Below are positions 49,363-58,600 of a stretch of 64,000 nt of DNA, in pieces (positions within the stretch are counted from its first letter, which is position 1; the number at the start of each line of letters is the position of its first letter). The notes under the pieces were generated by a model, which saw only the letters and a list, made by a program, of their open reading frames with translations, ran no database searches and was not told the DNA's origin. The DNA lies in contig CANQRW010000005.1 of NCBI GenBank assembly GCA_947626365.1, positions 1-64,000 on the forward strand, read 5' to 3'. Made by a program: the position numbers and the translations under genes. This stretch comes from an uncultured Lachnospiraceae bacterium. GTDB lineage: Bacteria > Bacillota > Clostridia > Lachnospirales > Lachnospiraceae.

Positions 49363-52300
49363 CTACTTATGAATGTTGGCGTAGAACGCCTCAATCTGCG
49401 CCTGCTCGCTGGACAAGCCCTTCTCTTCCATCTGCACGATGGTGTTCATCATACGCCGGTAGTCATGGGGCAGGATCTTCTTAAACTTGGGCAGATACTC
49501 GCCGAAATGCTCCAGGATTTCCTTGCCCTTGGCGGAGTTAGTGTAGGACACATGCTCGTTGATCATGTCCTTCAGCTCCAGCACGTCGTACTTGTTGGTC
49601 ACTTCCTCCATGGAAACCAGGTCTTTGTTCAGCCTTCGGTACAGGTCGTTTTTCTCATCCAGCACGTAGGCGATACCGCCGCTCATGCCAGCCGCGAAGT
49701 TCTTGCCCGTAGGCCCTAAGATCACTACCCGGCCGCCGGTCATATACTCGCAGCCGTGGTCTCCCACGCCTTCCACTACAGCCGTGGCCCCCGAGTTTCT
49801 CACGCAGAACCGCTCGCCGGCCAGGCCGTTGATGAAGGCCTTGCCGCTGGTGGCTCCGTAGAGGGCCACGTTGCCGATGATGATGTTCTCCTCCGCCTTA
49901 AACTGGACTCCCGTAGGCGGATAGACGATCAGCTTGCCGCCGGACAGGCCCTTGCCGAAATAATCGTTGCTGTCGCCTACCAGCTCCAGGGTCAGGCCTT
50001 TGGGAATAAAGGCGCCGAAGCTCTGGCCGCCGGCTCCCCGGCAGCTGATGGTGAAGGTATCCTCCGGAAGTCCCTCTGGATACTCCCTCGTGATCTCCGC
50101 GCCGAACATGGTTCCCAGGGTACGGTTCACGTTGGACACATCAACCTGAAGCCCCTTCTTCCGGCCGTCTGCCAGGGCATGGCCCAGCTTCTTCATGAAT
50201 ACCGTCTCGTCAATGCTTTCGTTCAGCTTAAAGTCAAATACCTGTTTCTGGGCGTAGCCTGCCAGCTTCACATGCTCGTAGGGATTGCCCAGGATGTTGG
50301 ACAGATCCACCTTGGCCGCCCGCTCAGAAGGCATGTGATCCTTCTTCTTCAGAAGGTCGGTCCTGCCTACCAGTTCGTCTACGGTGCGGACGCCCAGCTT
50401 CGCCATGTATTCCCGAAGCTCCTGGGCGATAAAATACATGAAATTCACCACATACTCCGGCTTGCCCCGGAAACGCTTCCGAAGTTCCGGATTCTGGGTA
50501 GCCACGCCTACGGGGCAGGTGTCCAGGTTGCAGACACGCATCATGACGCAGCCCATGGTAACCAGTGGAGCCGTGGCGAATCCAAACTCTTCCGCCCCCA
50601 GCATACAGGCGATGGCCACATCCCGGCCGGTCATCAGCTTGCCGTCGGTCTCCAGGATCACCTTGTCCCGAAGACCGTTCATGATCAGGGTCTGATGGGT
50701 CTCGGCGATGCCCAGCTCCCAGGGAAGACCCGCGTTGTAGATGGAGTTGCGGGGGGCCGCGCCGGTGCCGCCGTCGTAGGAGGATACCAGGATCACCTGG
50801 GCCCCTGCCTTGGCCACGCCCGCGGCCACGGTTCCCACGCCTGCCTCGCTTACCAGCTTCACGGAAATCCTTGCGTTCTTATTGGAATTCTTCAGATCGA
50901 AGATCAGCTGGGCCAGGTCCTCGATGGAATAGATATCGTGGTGGGGCGGCGGGGAGATCAGGCCTACGCCGGTGGTGGAATGTCTGGTCCTGGCAATCCA
51001 CGGATATACCTTGCCGCCTGGCAGCTGGCCGCCCTCGCCGGGCTTGGCGCCCTGTGCCATCTTGATCTGAATCTCCTTGGCGCTGACCAGATACCGGGAG
51101 GTGACGCCGAACCGTCCCGAAGCTACCTGCTTGATGGCGGAACATTTATTCATATCCGGCTGCTGCGGCTCCAGGCGTTCCAGGCTCTCGCCGCCCTCGC
51201 CGCTGTTGGACTTGCCGCCGATCCGGTTCATAGCGATGGCCAGGGTCTCATGGGCCTCCTGGGAAATGGAACCGTAGGACATGGCGCCGGTCTTAAACCG
51301 CTTCACAATGGAATCCGCGCTCTCCACTTCCTCGATGGGCACCCCGCCCTTCTCGTCGTATTTAAAATCGATAAGGCTTCGAAGGTTGATGGTCTGGCCT
51401 TCCTCGTTCAGGGCGTGGGTGTACGCCTTGAAGGTCTCATAGTTTCCTGTCCGGGTGGCCTCCTGAAGCAGATGGATGGTCAGAGGATTGTACAGATGTT
51501 CCTCCTGTCCGGACCTCATCTTGTGGCTTCCCACGCTGTCCAGGGTCAGATCCACGTCCAGCCCCAGGGGATCGAAGGCTGCCGAGTGAAGCACATCCAC
51601 GTCCCTTGCGATATCATCCAGAGTAATGCCGCCTACGCGGCTGACCGTGTTGGTGAAATATTTATCGATCACTTCCCTGGAGATACCGATTGCCTCGAAA
51701 ATCTGGGCTCCCTGATAGGACTGTATGGTAGAAATACCCATCTTGGAGGCAATCTTCACAATGCCGTGAAGTACGGCGGAATTGTAATCATTGACCGCCG
51801 CGTAATAGTCCTTGTCAAGCATCCCCGTCTCGATCAGATAGCTGATGGTCTCATGGGCCAGGTAGGGATTGATGGCGCAGGCGCCGTAGCCCAGAAGGGT
51901 GGCGAAATGGTGAACCTCCCTGGGTTCGCCGCTTTCCAGGATCAGCGCCACGCTGGTCCGCTTCTTGGTGTTCACCAGATGCTGCTGAAGGGCGGAAACC
52001 GCCAGCAGGGACGGAATAGGCACATGGTTCTCATCAATATCCCGATCGGACAGGATAATGATATTGGCGCCGTCCCGATGGGCACGGTCCACCTCCAGGA
52101 AAAGCCGGTCGATGGCCTTGGCCAGGGAAGTGTTCTTATAATAGGTAATGGGGATTACTTCCACCTTAAAGCCCGGCTTCTTCATATATTTGATCTTCAG
52201 AAGATCCGTGTTGGTAAGGATAGGATTGTTCACCTGAAGGATCTTACAGTTGCCCGGCTTCTCCTCCAGGACATTTCCCTCGGTTCCCACATAGACCGTG

Positions 52301-53916
52301 GTGGAGGTCACGATCTCCTCACGGATGGCGTCAATGGGCGGATTGGTCACCTGGGCAAACAGCTGCTTGAAATAGTTAAACAGAGGCTGGTGCATCTTGG
52401 AGAGAACCGCCAGGGGGCTGTCGCAGCCCATGGCGGAAGCCGGCTCCGCTCCGTTTAAAGCCATGGGAAGGATCATAGTCTTAAACTGTTCGTAGGTATA
52501 ACCGTAGGTCTTCTGAAGACGGGCCCGGTCCTCCCCGCTCATCTTGGGCACGCCCACATTGGGAATGCTTAAATCAGCCAGATCGATCAGATTGGTATCC
52601 AGCCACTGGCCGTAAGGGTTGCGGGTGGAATAGTATGCCTTCAGCTCCTCATCCTCGATGATCCTGCCCTTGGTGGTGTCTACCAGCAGCATACGGCCGG
52701 GTTTTAAGCGGTCCTTTCGGATCACATGCTCCTGGGCAATGTCGATGGCTCCTACCTCAGAAGCCAGAATCACTTGGTCGTCGTCGGTGACGTAATACCG
52801 GGAAGGCCGCAGCCCGTTCCGGTCCAGGACGGCGCCGATCAGGTCGCCGTCACAGAACACGATGGACGCCGGCCCGTCCCAGGGCTCCATCATGGTAGAA
52901 TAATAATGGTAGAAATCCCTTACTTCCTGGGACATGGATTTATCATGGCTCCAGGGGGCTGGAATCATGGTCATAACTGCCAGAGGAAGCTCCATGCCGC
53001 TCATCATCATAAATTCCAGGGCGTTGTCCAGCATGGCCGAATCGGAGCCTTCCTGATTGATGATGGGAAGCACCTTGTGCATCTCCGATTTGAAATAATC
53101 CGTCTCAATGGTCTCCTCACGGGCAAGCATCTTATCCACATTGCCGCGGATAGTATTGATCTCGCCGTTGTGAACGATAATACGGTTGGGATGGGCTCTC
53201 ATCCAGCTGGGATTGGTATTGGTGCTGAACCGGGAATGGATCATGGCCATGGCGGTCTCGTAATCCTTATCCTGCAGGTCCGGGAAGAACTTCCGAAGCT
53301 CCTTCACCAAAAACATTCCCTTATAGACAATGGTACGGCTGCTTAAGGACACCACATAGGTATTGTCGTTGCTCTGTTCAAAGACACGGCGGATCACATA
53401 GAGCCGCCGGTCAAAGGGAAGTCCCTTCTCCAGCTCCGGCGACTTCTTCACAAATCCCTGGACGATATAGGGCATCTTTTCAAGGGCTTTCTGGCCGATC
53501 ACCTCCGGATGGATGGGCACCTCCCTCCAGCCCAGGAATTTCAGGCCCTCTTTCTTGACGATGATCTCAAACATCTTCATGGCCTGATTCCGGGCAAGCA
53601 TATCCTGGGGGAAGAAGAACATGCCTACGCCGTACTCCCTCTCCTCGCCCAAATCAAAGCCCAGAGGCTTCGTCACTTTCTTAAAAAATTTATGGGAAAT
53701 CTGGAGAAGGATTCCCACGCCGTCGCCGGTCTTCCCTTCGCCGTCCCTGCCGGCCCGGTGTTCCAGATTCTCCACAATATGTAGCGCCTGATCCACAGTC
53801 TTTCTGGTCTTTACACCCTTCACATTGACAACCGCGCCAATGCCGCAGTTGTCATGTTCAAACCTGGGATCATATAGTCCCGGCCGTTTCCCGTCGGGCT
53901 GTCTGCTGTCTTCCAT
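49363..53916 (-). CDS. gltB: Glutamate synthase large subunit
   Basis: Transfers the glutamine amide to 2-oxoglutarate. The second ATG (53914-53916) is used because it lies 6 bases behind GGAGGA, giving 1517 residues. The glutaminase nucleophile is Cys24 in HDNCGIGAVV, exposed after removal of a propeptide. Then come the central domain, the FMN domain with MAQGAKPGEGGQLPGGKVYP and SYDGGTGAAPRNSI, the 3Fe-4S cysteines in CVMMRVCNLDTCPVGVATQN, and the C-terminal beta-helix with repeated GG turns (TSGKAFINGLAGERFCVRNS). With glnA it forms the GS-GOGAT cycle. Promoter at 53964-53992. Confidence 0.97.
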   Translation of the reverse strand: MEDSRQPDGKRPGLYDPRFEHDNCGIGAVVNVKGVKTRKTVDQALHIVENLEHRAGRDGEGKTGDGVGILLQISHKFFKKVTKPLGFDLGEEREYGVGMFFFPQDMLARNQAMKMFEIIVKKEGLKFLGWREVPIHPEVIGQKALEKMPYIVQGFVKKSPELEKGLPFDRRLYVIRRVFEQSNDNTYVVSLSSRTIVYKGMFLVKELRKFFPDLQDKDYETAMAMIHSRFSTNTNPSWMRAHPNRIIVHNGEINTIRGNVDKMLAREETIETDYFKSEMHKVLPIINQEGSDSAMLDNALEFMMMSGMELPLAVMTMIPAPWSHDKSMSQEVRDFYHYYSTMMEPWDGPASIVFCDGDLIGAVLDRNGLRPSRYYVTDDDQVILASEVGAIDIAQEHVIRKDRLKPGRMLLVDTTKGRIIEDEELKAYYSTRNPYGQWLDTNLIDLADLSIPNVGVPKMSGEDRARLQKTYGYTYEQFKTMILPMALNGAEPASAMGCDSPLAVLSKMHQPLFNYFKQLFAQVTNPPIDAIREEIVTSTTVYVGTEGNVLEEKPGNCKILQVNNPILTNTDLLKIKYMKKPGFKVEVIPITYYKNTSLAKAIDRLFLEVDRAHRDGANIIILSDRDIDENHVPIPSLLAVSALQQHLVNTKKRTSVALILESGEPREVHHFATLLGYGACAINPYLAHETISYLIETGMLDKDYYAAVNDYNSAVLHGIVKIASKMGISTIQSYQGAQIFEAIGISREVIDKYFTNTVSRVGGITLDDIARDVDVLHSAAFDPLGLDVDLTLDSVGSHKMRSGQEEHLYNPLTIHLLQEATRTGNYETFKAYTHALNEEGQTINLRSLIDFKYDEKGGVPIEEVESADSIVKRFKTGAMSYGSISQEAHETLAIAMNRIGGKSNSGEGGESLERLEPQQPDMNKCSAIKQVASGRFGVTSRYLVSAKEIQIKMAQGAKPGEGGQLPGGKVYPWIARTRHSTTGVGLISPPPHHDIYSIEDLAQLIFDLKNSNKNARISVKLVSEAGVGTVAAGVAKAGAQVILVSSYDGGTGAAPRNSIYNAGLPWELGIAETHQTLIMNGLRDKVILETDGKLMTGRDVAIACMLGAEEFGFATAPLVTMGCVMMRVCNLDTCPVGVATQNPELRKRFRGKPEYVVNFMYFIAQELREYMAKLGVRTVDELVGRTDLLKKKDHMPSERAAKVDLSNILGNPYEHVKLAGYAQKQVFDFKLNESIDETVFMKKLGHALADGRKKGLQVDVSNVNRTLGTMFGAEITREYPEGLPEDTFTISCRGAGGQSFGAFIPKGLTLELVGDSNDYFGKGLSGGKLIVYPPTGVQFKAEENIIIGNVALYGATSGKAFINGLAGERFCVRNSGATAVVEGVGDHGCEYMTGGRVVILGPTGKNFAAGMSGGIAYVLDEKNDLYRRLNKDLVSMEEVTNKYDVLELKDMINEHVSYTNSAKGKEILEHFGEYLPKFKKILPHDYRRMMNTIVQMEEKGLSSEQAQIEAFYANIHK

Positions 53917-53963
53917 AACCATTCCTCCATCACGTTAATCTGGTAAAGCAATATTTTCTGGTA

Positions 53964-53992
53964 ATCATACTACAACTTTCCCCGTTTGTAAA
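53964..53992 (-). promoter_or_regulatory. Promoter of gltBD
   Basis: Leftward TTTACA (53987-53992) and TATGAT (53964-53969), 17-base spacer, start near 53957. The remainder of the 321-base gap 53917-54237 is strongly AT-rich (54000-54080), possibly an UP-element-like or regulator-binding stretch, and ends in the terminator at 54159-54188. Confidence 0.65.
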
Positions 53993-54158
53993 GTACTTTT
54001 TTTCTGTAAATTGTCAGATAATATGTCTTTTTATCGTTTTATATATTTTTTTCTGATTATTGCTGATATTTTCTCGTTCAATGCAAATATTTCTGCCTGT
54101 TTTCCGCTTGCAGCCGCAGCCGATTCCTTTCCATGCCTATACTAACTTACCATAACAA

Positions 54159-54188
54159 AAGGCTGCCGCGATGGCCCACGGCAGCCTT
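54159..54188 (-). terminator. Terminator of the HPr gene
   Basis: AAGGCTGCCG and CGGCAGCCTT form a perfect 10-bp stem around a 10-base loop, followed on the - strand by TTTTGTTATG. It lies about 50 bases after the HPr stop. Confidence 0.85.
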
Positions 54189-54237
54189 ACCAGTTCTATG
54201 TATTCTATCCTCTATGTATTTATTCCGCAATATCCTG

Positions 54238-54504
54238 TTACAGTTCTCCCAATCCGGTCTCAATCGCTCTTGCGATCACCTCAACAGCTTCCGCCTCATC
54301 CTCACCGTCACAGATTAAGGTAATCTCCTCCCCGCGCTTAATTCCGGCCGCCATAACATTCAGCACGCTCTTCGCTGCGATCCGCTTATCTTCACATTCA
54401 ATGATAACGTCACTCTTAAATCTCATGGCAGTCTGAGATAACACTCCCGCCGGTCTCAAATGAAGTCCCGATGGATTAATTACTGTCACGGTCCTGCTAT
54501 GCAT
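54238..54504 (-). CDS. ptsH: Phosphocarrier protein HPr
   Basis: Carries phosphate from enzyme I to sugar-specific PTS permeases. The ATG at 54502-54504, behind AAGGAG, makes 88 residues and puts the catalytic His exactly at position 15 in NPSGLHLRPAG; Ser46 in AAKSVLNVMAAG is the HPr-kinase site. An ATG six codons upstream overlaps the ribosome site and is rejected. Unlike the HPr-like protein at 10160-10414, this one can take part in PTS transport. No enzyme I gene is adjacent; the gene has its own promoter (54577-54605) and terminator. Confidence 0.93.
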   Translation of the reverse strand: MHSRTVTVINPSGLHLRPAGVLSQTAMRFKSDVIIECEDKRIAAKSVLNVMAAGIKRGEEITLICDGEDEAEAVEVIARAIETGLGEL

Positions 54505-54576
54505 ATTCCTACTCTCCTTCATACACTGACTCAGATGTTGCAGGGAGCAATCAGATTTTACCCCCGTCAGTTAAGA

Positions 54577-54605
54577 ATTCTATTACAAATACCACCGGAT
54601 GTCAA
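54577..54605 (-). promoter_or_regulatory. Promoter of the HPr gene
   Basis: Leftward TTGACA (54600-54605) and TAGAAT (54577-54582) with a 17-base spacer. Confidence 0.65.
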
Positions 54606-54669
54606 GCATCAATGAAGCAAGAAGCGGATCAAAAGCGGACCAGCCAGGAAATACATCAGCAGGTATCCG

Positions 54670-56313
54670 TCAGCCGGGCACCGCGGAAATCAATATCTCA
54701 TGGCTGCAGTTGGAAAAGTCGGTACACAGCACCCGGAAAACCTTTGTCACATCCTCCGATTCCGGCACTATAGAGTGAGCGGCGAAGGCGGGGCCGACCC
54801 GTATGGCCTTTTGATCCGCGGAAGCCTGGAAAAATCCCTCCTTCAACAGGATATTCTTTCCTTCCGCGCCGTCAGCCGCCATATACGGATTTTCGATTCG
54901 GACCGGTACCCCAAAGGCGAATTCCAGCGTCAAAGGCACACGGTCAACTCCCTCCGTCTCCAGCGTGACACGAAGGCCGTCCTCGGTTTCACGGATCGCT
55001 GCCTTCAGACGCAGATTCGGTCCATAGATCTTTTCTCTGGTATGCGCGTTATCCATCTCCCACCAGTCGGAAGTACCCCGATATTCTCCAAAGGGCAGAT
55101 AATACCATCCGGCCATGGTCTGGGTCAATTCATAACCATCCTCTGTTTTTTTCAGCTCCGTCGGTACAAAATAGCGATTCTCGAAAAACGGAACAGCCAG
55201 TTTCACAGACATGGTCACCTCGCCATGCCGAAAATACAGAAAGTGAGAAGAATTTCCCAAAATCGTCCAGGAATACGCCTGGTTTCTGCCCCGGACAATA
55301 TGAGAATCCGCGAAATAGCGCTGATAACTGGCAGGCATCCCGCTTTCTTCAAATTCCAGCTGTATTAATTCCGGCTGATTCATCAGCTGAATCAGGCAGT
55401 CCGAAGAGGACAGCTGATTTCTCTCCACGGTTTCCATGATGCTGTTCGCCGCCTTCAAAAAATCCGGATTTTTGAATTTCCATCCCATAAACAGATATTC
55501 CATGTAATAGTTTTTGGGGAAAACCTTTTTCCCGTAGTCCTGCCTGGTGGAATTGTTGGTAAAGATCGTTCCGTCCGGTTCCATATAAGACAGCATCATG
55601 TATAGATTTTTAGCAGCATAATCATAATACTTTGAATCTCCGGTTTCCTGCGCGATCGTGATCATAGCATCATTATTAACACGATTGTAATTGCCCGCAG
55701 ACCGCTCCGCGTATTCCCCATCCGGCGTATTATCTACTCCTTCCGCCAGGAAACGCTCTGCGAATTCCCTATAGGCAGGCCGGTCAAACAGTCTGCCGCA
55801 GCTCAAAAGAGCGGCGGTAATCGCCCATCGGTGGTTCGGCGTATGAAAGCCTCCGGTTAGGATCGCGTCTGCGCCTTTTTGAATGATCCGGCCGAACTGT
55901 TCACGCAAAAGCCCCAGGTCTGTCACTTCTCCGTCTTTTTCCCGGCGGCTTAACAGATATTCATAGACCGGCAGCATTCTCTTGATGCAAAAGGCCGTGT
56001 CCGGAGCAGAACAGAAATTCAGCGTTCCCAGATCAAAAAAGCCGTCCTGCCGCTGCGAGGCCGTAATGTAGCGAAGTCCCTTCAAAACGCTTTCATAAAC
56101 AGCCGGATCCTGATAATAGCGGCTCTCTTCATTCAGCAGGCACGCGATCATGGTAGTCACCCGATAGATCGCGTACTTTGGCGAAGGACAGCCTGTCCCC
56201 GGGCGGACAAACCCTCCGTACCAGTCAGAATCCTTCTCCGAAATCTGAATTTCCATGGAGCGGCGCACCCGCGCGTCGGAATCATGTAAAATTCTTTTAT
56301 AATGTTCTTTCAT
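54670..56313 (-). CDS. Toroid-fold carbohydrate enzyme, heparinase II/III-like candidate
   Basis: I cannot assign this 547-residue protein firmly. There is no signal peptide, so it is probably cytoplasmic. Residues 1-300 are helical with paired aromatic-rich repeats (YRVTTMIACLL, GLRYITASQRQDGFFDLGTL, GGFHTPNHRWAITAALLSCG, YNRVNNDAMITIAQETGDSK), the look of an (alpha/alpha) toroid; residues 330-547 are beta-rich, as in polysaccharide lyases of the heparinase II/III group. The NHRW and NYNRVNND stretches are candidate active-site segments. Its start overlaps the nagA stop by 4 bases (ATGA), so it belongs to the kinase-nagA operon and likely acts on an amino-sugar-containing glycan or disaccharide. 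Confidence 0.5.
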   Translation of the reverse strand: MKEHYKRILHDSDARVRRSMEIQISEKDSDWYGGFVRPGTGCPSPKYAIYRVTTMIACLLNEESRYYQDPAVYESVLKGLRYITASQRQDGFFDLGTLNFCSAPDTAFCIKRMLPVYEYLLSRREKDGEVTDLGLLREQFGRIIQKGADAILTGGFHTPNHRWAITAALLSCGRLFDRPAYREFAERFLAEGVDNTPDGEYAERSAGNYNRVNNDAMITIAQETGDSKYYDYAAKNLYMMLSYMEPDGTIFTNNSTRQDYGKKVFPKNYYMEYLFMGWKFKNPDFLKAANSIMETVERNQLSSSDCLIQLMNQPELIQLEFEESGMPASYQRYFADSHIVRGRNQAYSWTILGNSSHFLYFRHGEVTMSVKLAVPFFENRYFVPTELKKTEDGYELTQTMAGWYYLPFGEYRGTSDWWEMDNAHTREKIYGPNLRLKAAIRETEDGLRVTLETEGVDRVPLTLEFAFGVPVRIENPYMAADGAEGKNILLKEGFFQASADQKAIRVGPAFAAHSIVPESEDVTKVFRVLCTDFSNCSHEILISAVPG

Positions 56314-57389
56314 TCCTGTGTACTCCTTTCGTAAAAAATCTCTCCCTGAACCATGGTACTGATCAGATCCATATTGTCGCCGATCACCAGAAGATCCGCG
56401 TCATATCCTTCTTTGATCTGCCCTTTCTTCACTCCCAGAAACTCCGCCGGCGTCCGGGAAGCCATCCTGACAGCATCCGAAAAGGGAATTCCAAATCGGA
56501 CGCAGGTTCTCACGTTATCAAGAAGGCAGTTCCAGCAGCCGGAGATGGTTCCGTTAGGCAGGCGAATGGTTTTGTTCTTTACTATTTTTACTTTCTCCTG
56601 ATGATGGTACTCGCCGTCCGGAAGTCCGGCCTCCTCCGTACTGTCTGAAATCAGGACCATTCGATCCGGGCCGAACATCCGGTAAGCGGCAATTACCAAT
56701 GGGGCCTGAATGTGAAAGCCGTCTGTGATCATCTGGCAGTACGCATGGCGCATAATCGCCGCTCCTGCCGGTCCCGGCTCTCTTTTCAGCAGCGGCGCCA
56801 TGGCATTGAATGTATGCGTCAGCATCACCGCCCCCGCGTCGAAGGCAGCAAGGGCAGTTTCGTAACCCGCGGCGGTGTGGCCCAAAGACACTTTCGTCTC
56901 CTTGGCGATCTCCCGAATAAAGTCCATGGCTCCTTCCACTTCCGGCGCGACGGTAATCATCTTCACATCATGAAAAGAACGGAACAATTCCACATCCGGC
57001 TTACGGATATATTTCTCCAGCATTCCGCCCTTGAATTCCCTGGAAATAAATGGTCCCTCCATATGAAATCCCAGAACCTGGGCGCCGGGAGCATCTGTAG
57101 GCTGATCGTTCACCCGGTGAATCTGTTCCAGGCTCATGGTCGAGGTGGTTGCCAGATACGAGGTGGTCCCGTGATTCGCATAGGCCCTGTTCAATTCCGC
57201 AAAATTGCCTCCCATCACCCCTTCTCCCAGCATTCCATGGGTATGAAGATCGATCAGTCCCGGAATTACCCTGTTTCCTTTCGCGTCATAGCCCTGTCCC
57301 AGTTCCCTGTCTGTAATTTCACGGATAATTCCGCCAGAAATCAATACATTCCGGATCTCTCCGTCTATCCGCGCGTTTTTAATATTCAT
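56310..57389 (-). CDS. nagA: N-acetylglucosamine-6-phosphate deacetylase
   Basis: Deacetylates GlcNAc-6-phosphate to glucosamine-6-phosphate. The ATG at 57387-57389 behind GGGAGATG gives 359 residues; a longer reading would overlap the kinase. The amidohydrolase barrel shows GLIDLHTHGMLGEGVMGG, the metal Glu in LGFHMEGPFISREFKGGM, His residues in VSLGHTAAGYE and LTHTFNAMAPL, and the catalytic Asp in VLISDSTEEAG. It follows the ROK kinase by 40 bases and is coupled to the toroid enzyme. No nagB deaminase is present in the window. Confidence 0.92.
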   Translation of the reverse strand: MNIKNARIDGEIRNVLISGGIIREITDRELGQGYDAKGNRVIPGLIDLHTHGMLGEGVMGGNFAELNRAYANHGTTSYLATTSTMSLEQIHRVNDQPTDAPGAQVLGFHMEGPFISREFKGGMLEKYIRKPDVELFRSFHDVKMITVAPEVEGAMDFIREIAKETKVSLGHTAAGYETALAAFDAGAVMLTHTFNAMAPLLKREPGPAGAAIMRHAYCQMITDGFHIQAPLVIAAYRMFGPDRMVLISDSTEEAGLPDGEYHHQEKVKIVKNKTIRLPNGTISGCWNCLLDNVRTCVRFGIPFSDAVRMASRTPAEFLGVKKGQIKEGYDADLLVIGDNMDLISTMVQGEIFYERSTQE

Positions 57390-57429
57390 CTTCCCATCTC
57401 CCTGTCGGTTTTCCTGTCCGGTTCCGCGT

Positions 57430-58404
57430 TCAGAACCGGCTGACATTACTGTTTCGGCTTCGATGCAGAAACGCCGCGCCAATCACGCCTGCGTCCTCTC
57501 CCAGCTCCGCTATTCTCAGTATCGTAATACGGTCTCTGTTTCCGTTAAACTCGCGTTCTGCCATAATCTGTTCGATCTCGTCGATCAAAGGCTGCCCCTG
57601 GTTGGAAATTCCGCCTCCGATACACAGAACCTCCGGCTGAAGCATGCGGATGAAATTGGCGATTCCCGTTCCCAGACTGACAAGATATCTCTGAATGACT
57701 TCCTCCGCCGCCGCATCTCCGGCCGATCTGGCATCAAACACCATTTTCGCGTCCATATGGGCCGGATCGCGGCCGCAGAGCTTCCACAACCGGCTGTCGG
57801 GTCTCAGGGCCATGGCACGTCTGGCATCGCGGATCAGCGCGCTGGCCGAGGCGTATGCCTCAAGACAGCCTCTGCGCCCGCAGGGGCAGGGCTCTCCATC
57901 CTGAACAATCACGGTATGTCCAAACTCACCTCCCTCGTATCCGGCTCCCTCGTAAATCATTCCATTGACGATCAAACTGCCTCCGATTCCCGTTCCCAGC
58001 GTCAGTTCCATAAAACTGTTTGTTCCGCGTCCCGCGCCGGCGATATATTCTCCCCAGGCGGCCGCGTTGGCGTCATTTTCACATTGGAACCAGTAACCGG
58101 TCTTTTCATAAAGGATCTGCCGAAGGGGAACCTGTGTGAAATCCAGATTGCTGGCACGGATCAAAACGCCCTCAGCCGCGTTCACCATGCCGCAGGAACC
58201 GATTCCGAATCCGGATATCTCCTGGGGCGTCAGGCCTGCCGACCGTACCGCCGCGGCCACATCTGCCCCTATGTCCCCGCAAATGCTCTCCGCATCCCGT
58301 CCCGGCCGGGTCCTGGAGGAGATTTTGCTCACAATGTGATACGAATCATCCACCACCGCCGCCACAATATTGGTACCGCCCAGATCCACTCCCACCCGAA
58401 ACAT
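57430..58404 (-). CDS. ROK-family sugar kinase, likely N-acetylglucosamine or glucose kinase
   Basis: A 324-residue ROK protein without HTH. The ATG at 58404 follows GGGAGG. The ATP site is VGVDLGGTNIVAAVVDD, the catalytic Asp lies in CENDANAAAWGEY, the sugar-binding region is LTLGTGIGGSLIVNG and EGGEFGHTVI, and the zinc motif is CPCGRRGCLEAYAS. NagA next to it implies GlcNAc (or ManNAc) as substrate: the kinase makes GlcNAc-6-phosphate and NagA deacetylates it. GlcK-type glucokinase is the alternative. The promoter is at 58449-58476 in a divergent control region. Confidence 0.88.
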   Translation of the reverse strand: MFRVGVDLGGTNIVAAVVDDSYHIVSKISSRTRPGRDAESICGDIGADVAAAVRSAGLTPQEISGFGIGSCGMVNAAEGVLIRASNLDFTQVPLRQILYEKTGYWFQCENDANAAAWGEYIAGAGRGTNSFMELTLGTGIGGSLIVNGMIYEGAGYEGGEFGHTVIVQDGEPCPCGRRGCLEAYASASALIRDARRAMALRPDSRLWKLCGRDPAHMDAKMVFDARSAGDAAAEEVIQRYLVSLGTGIANFIRMLQPEVLCIGGGISNQGQPLIDEIEQIMAEREFNGNRDRITILRIAELGEDAGVIGAAFLHRSRNSNVSRF

Positions 58405-58448
58405 ATCAGACCTCCCGAATTCCAGTCTCATTCTGCAATGCTATATTC

Positions 58449-58476
58449 ATTATACACAAATTCCCAGAATATACAA
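58449..58476 (-). promoter_or_regulatory. Promoter of the kinase-nagA operon
   Basis: Leftward TTGTAT (58471-58476) and TATAAT (58449-58454) with a 16-base spacer. Confidence 0.65.
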
Positions 58477-58477
58477 C

Positions 58478-58572
58478 GGTTTTTTTATCGCTGTTAAAAA
58501 ATTGTCTGTATATGTATTGACAATCCCCTGTAATACTGATATATTTAATTTATTAACAGCGCAAAAAAATGC
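58478..58572. promoter_or_regulatory. Paired operator-like elements between divergent promoters
   Basis: The sequence AATTTWTTAACAGCG followed by two bases and an A6-A7 run occurs twice, in opposite orientation: on the - strand at 58478-58503, next to the kinase -35, and on the + strand at 58547-58572, directly after the MFS -10. A separate inverted repeat ATTGTC/GACAAT (58501-58506 and 58519-58524) overlaps the MFS -35. The pair of ROK genes in this locus makes a ROK regulator the first candidate binder. Confidence 0.6.
58517..58545 (+). promoter_or_regulatory. Promoter of the MFS-ABC transporter run
   Basis: TTGACA (58517-58522) and TATATT (58540-58545) with a 17-base spacer; start near 58552, within an operator-like element. 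Confidence 0.7.
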
Positions 58573-58600
58573 TTATGTGTCCAAAGGACAGGTGATTGAT

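Noticed and set aside
49756-52458. 900-codon open frame on the + strand opposite gltB
   Set aside because: Antisense shadow of a highly conserved gene; composition bias and lack of motifs show that it is not coding.
58478-58572. CcpA cre site in the kinase/MFS intergenic region
   Set aside because: TTAACAGCGATAAAA has some similarity but lacks the TGNAANCG core; the duplicated sequence is better treated as an unknown operator.
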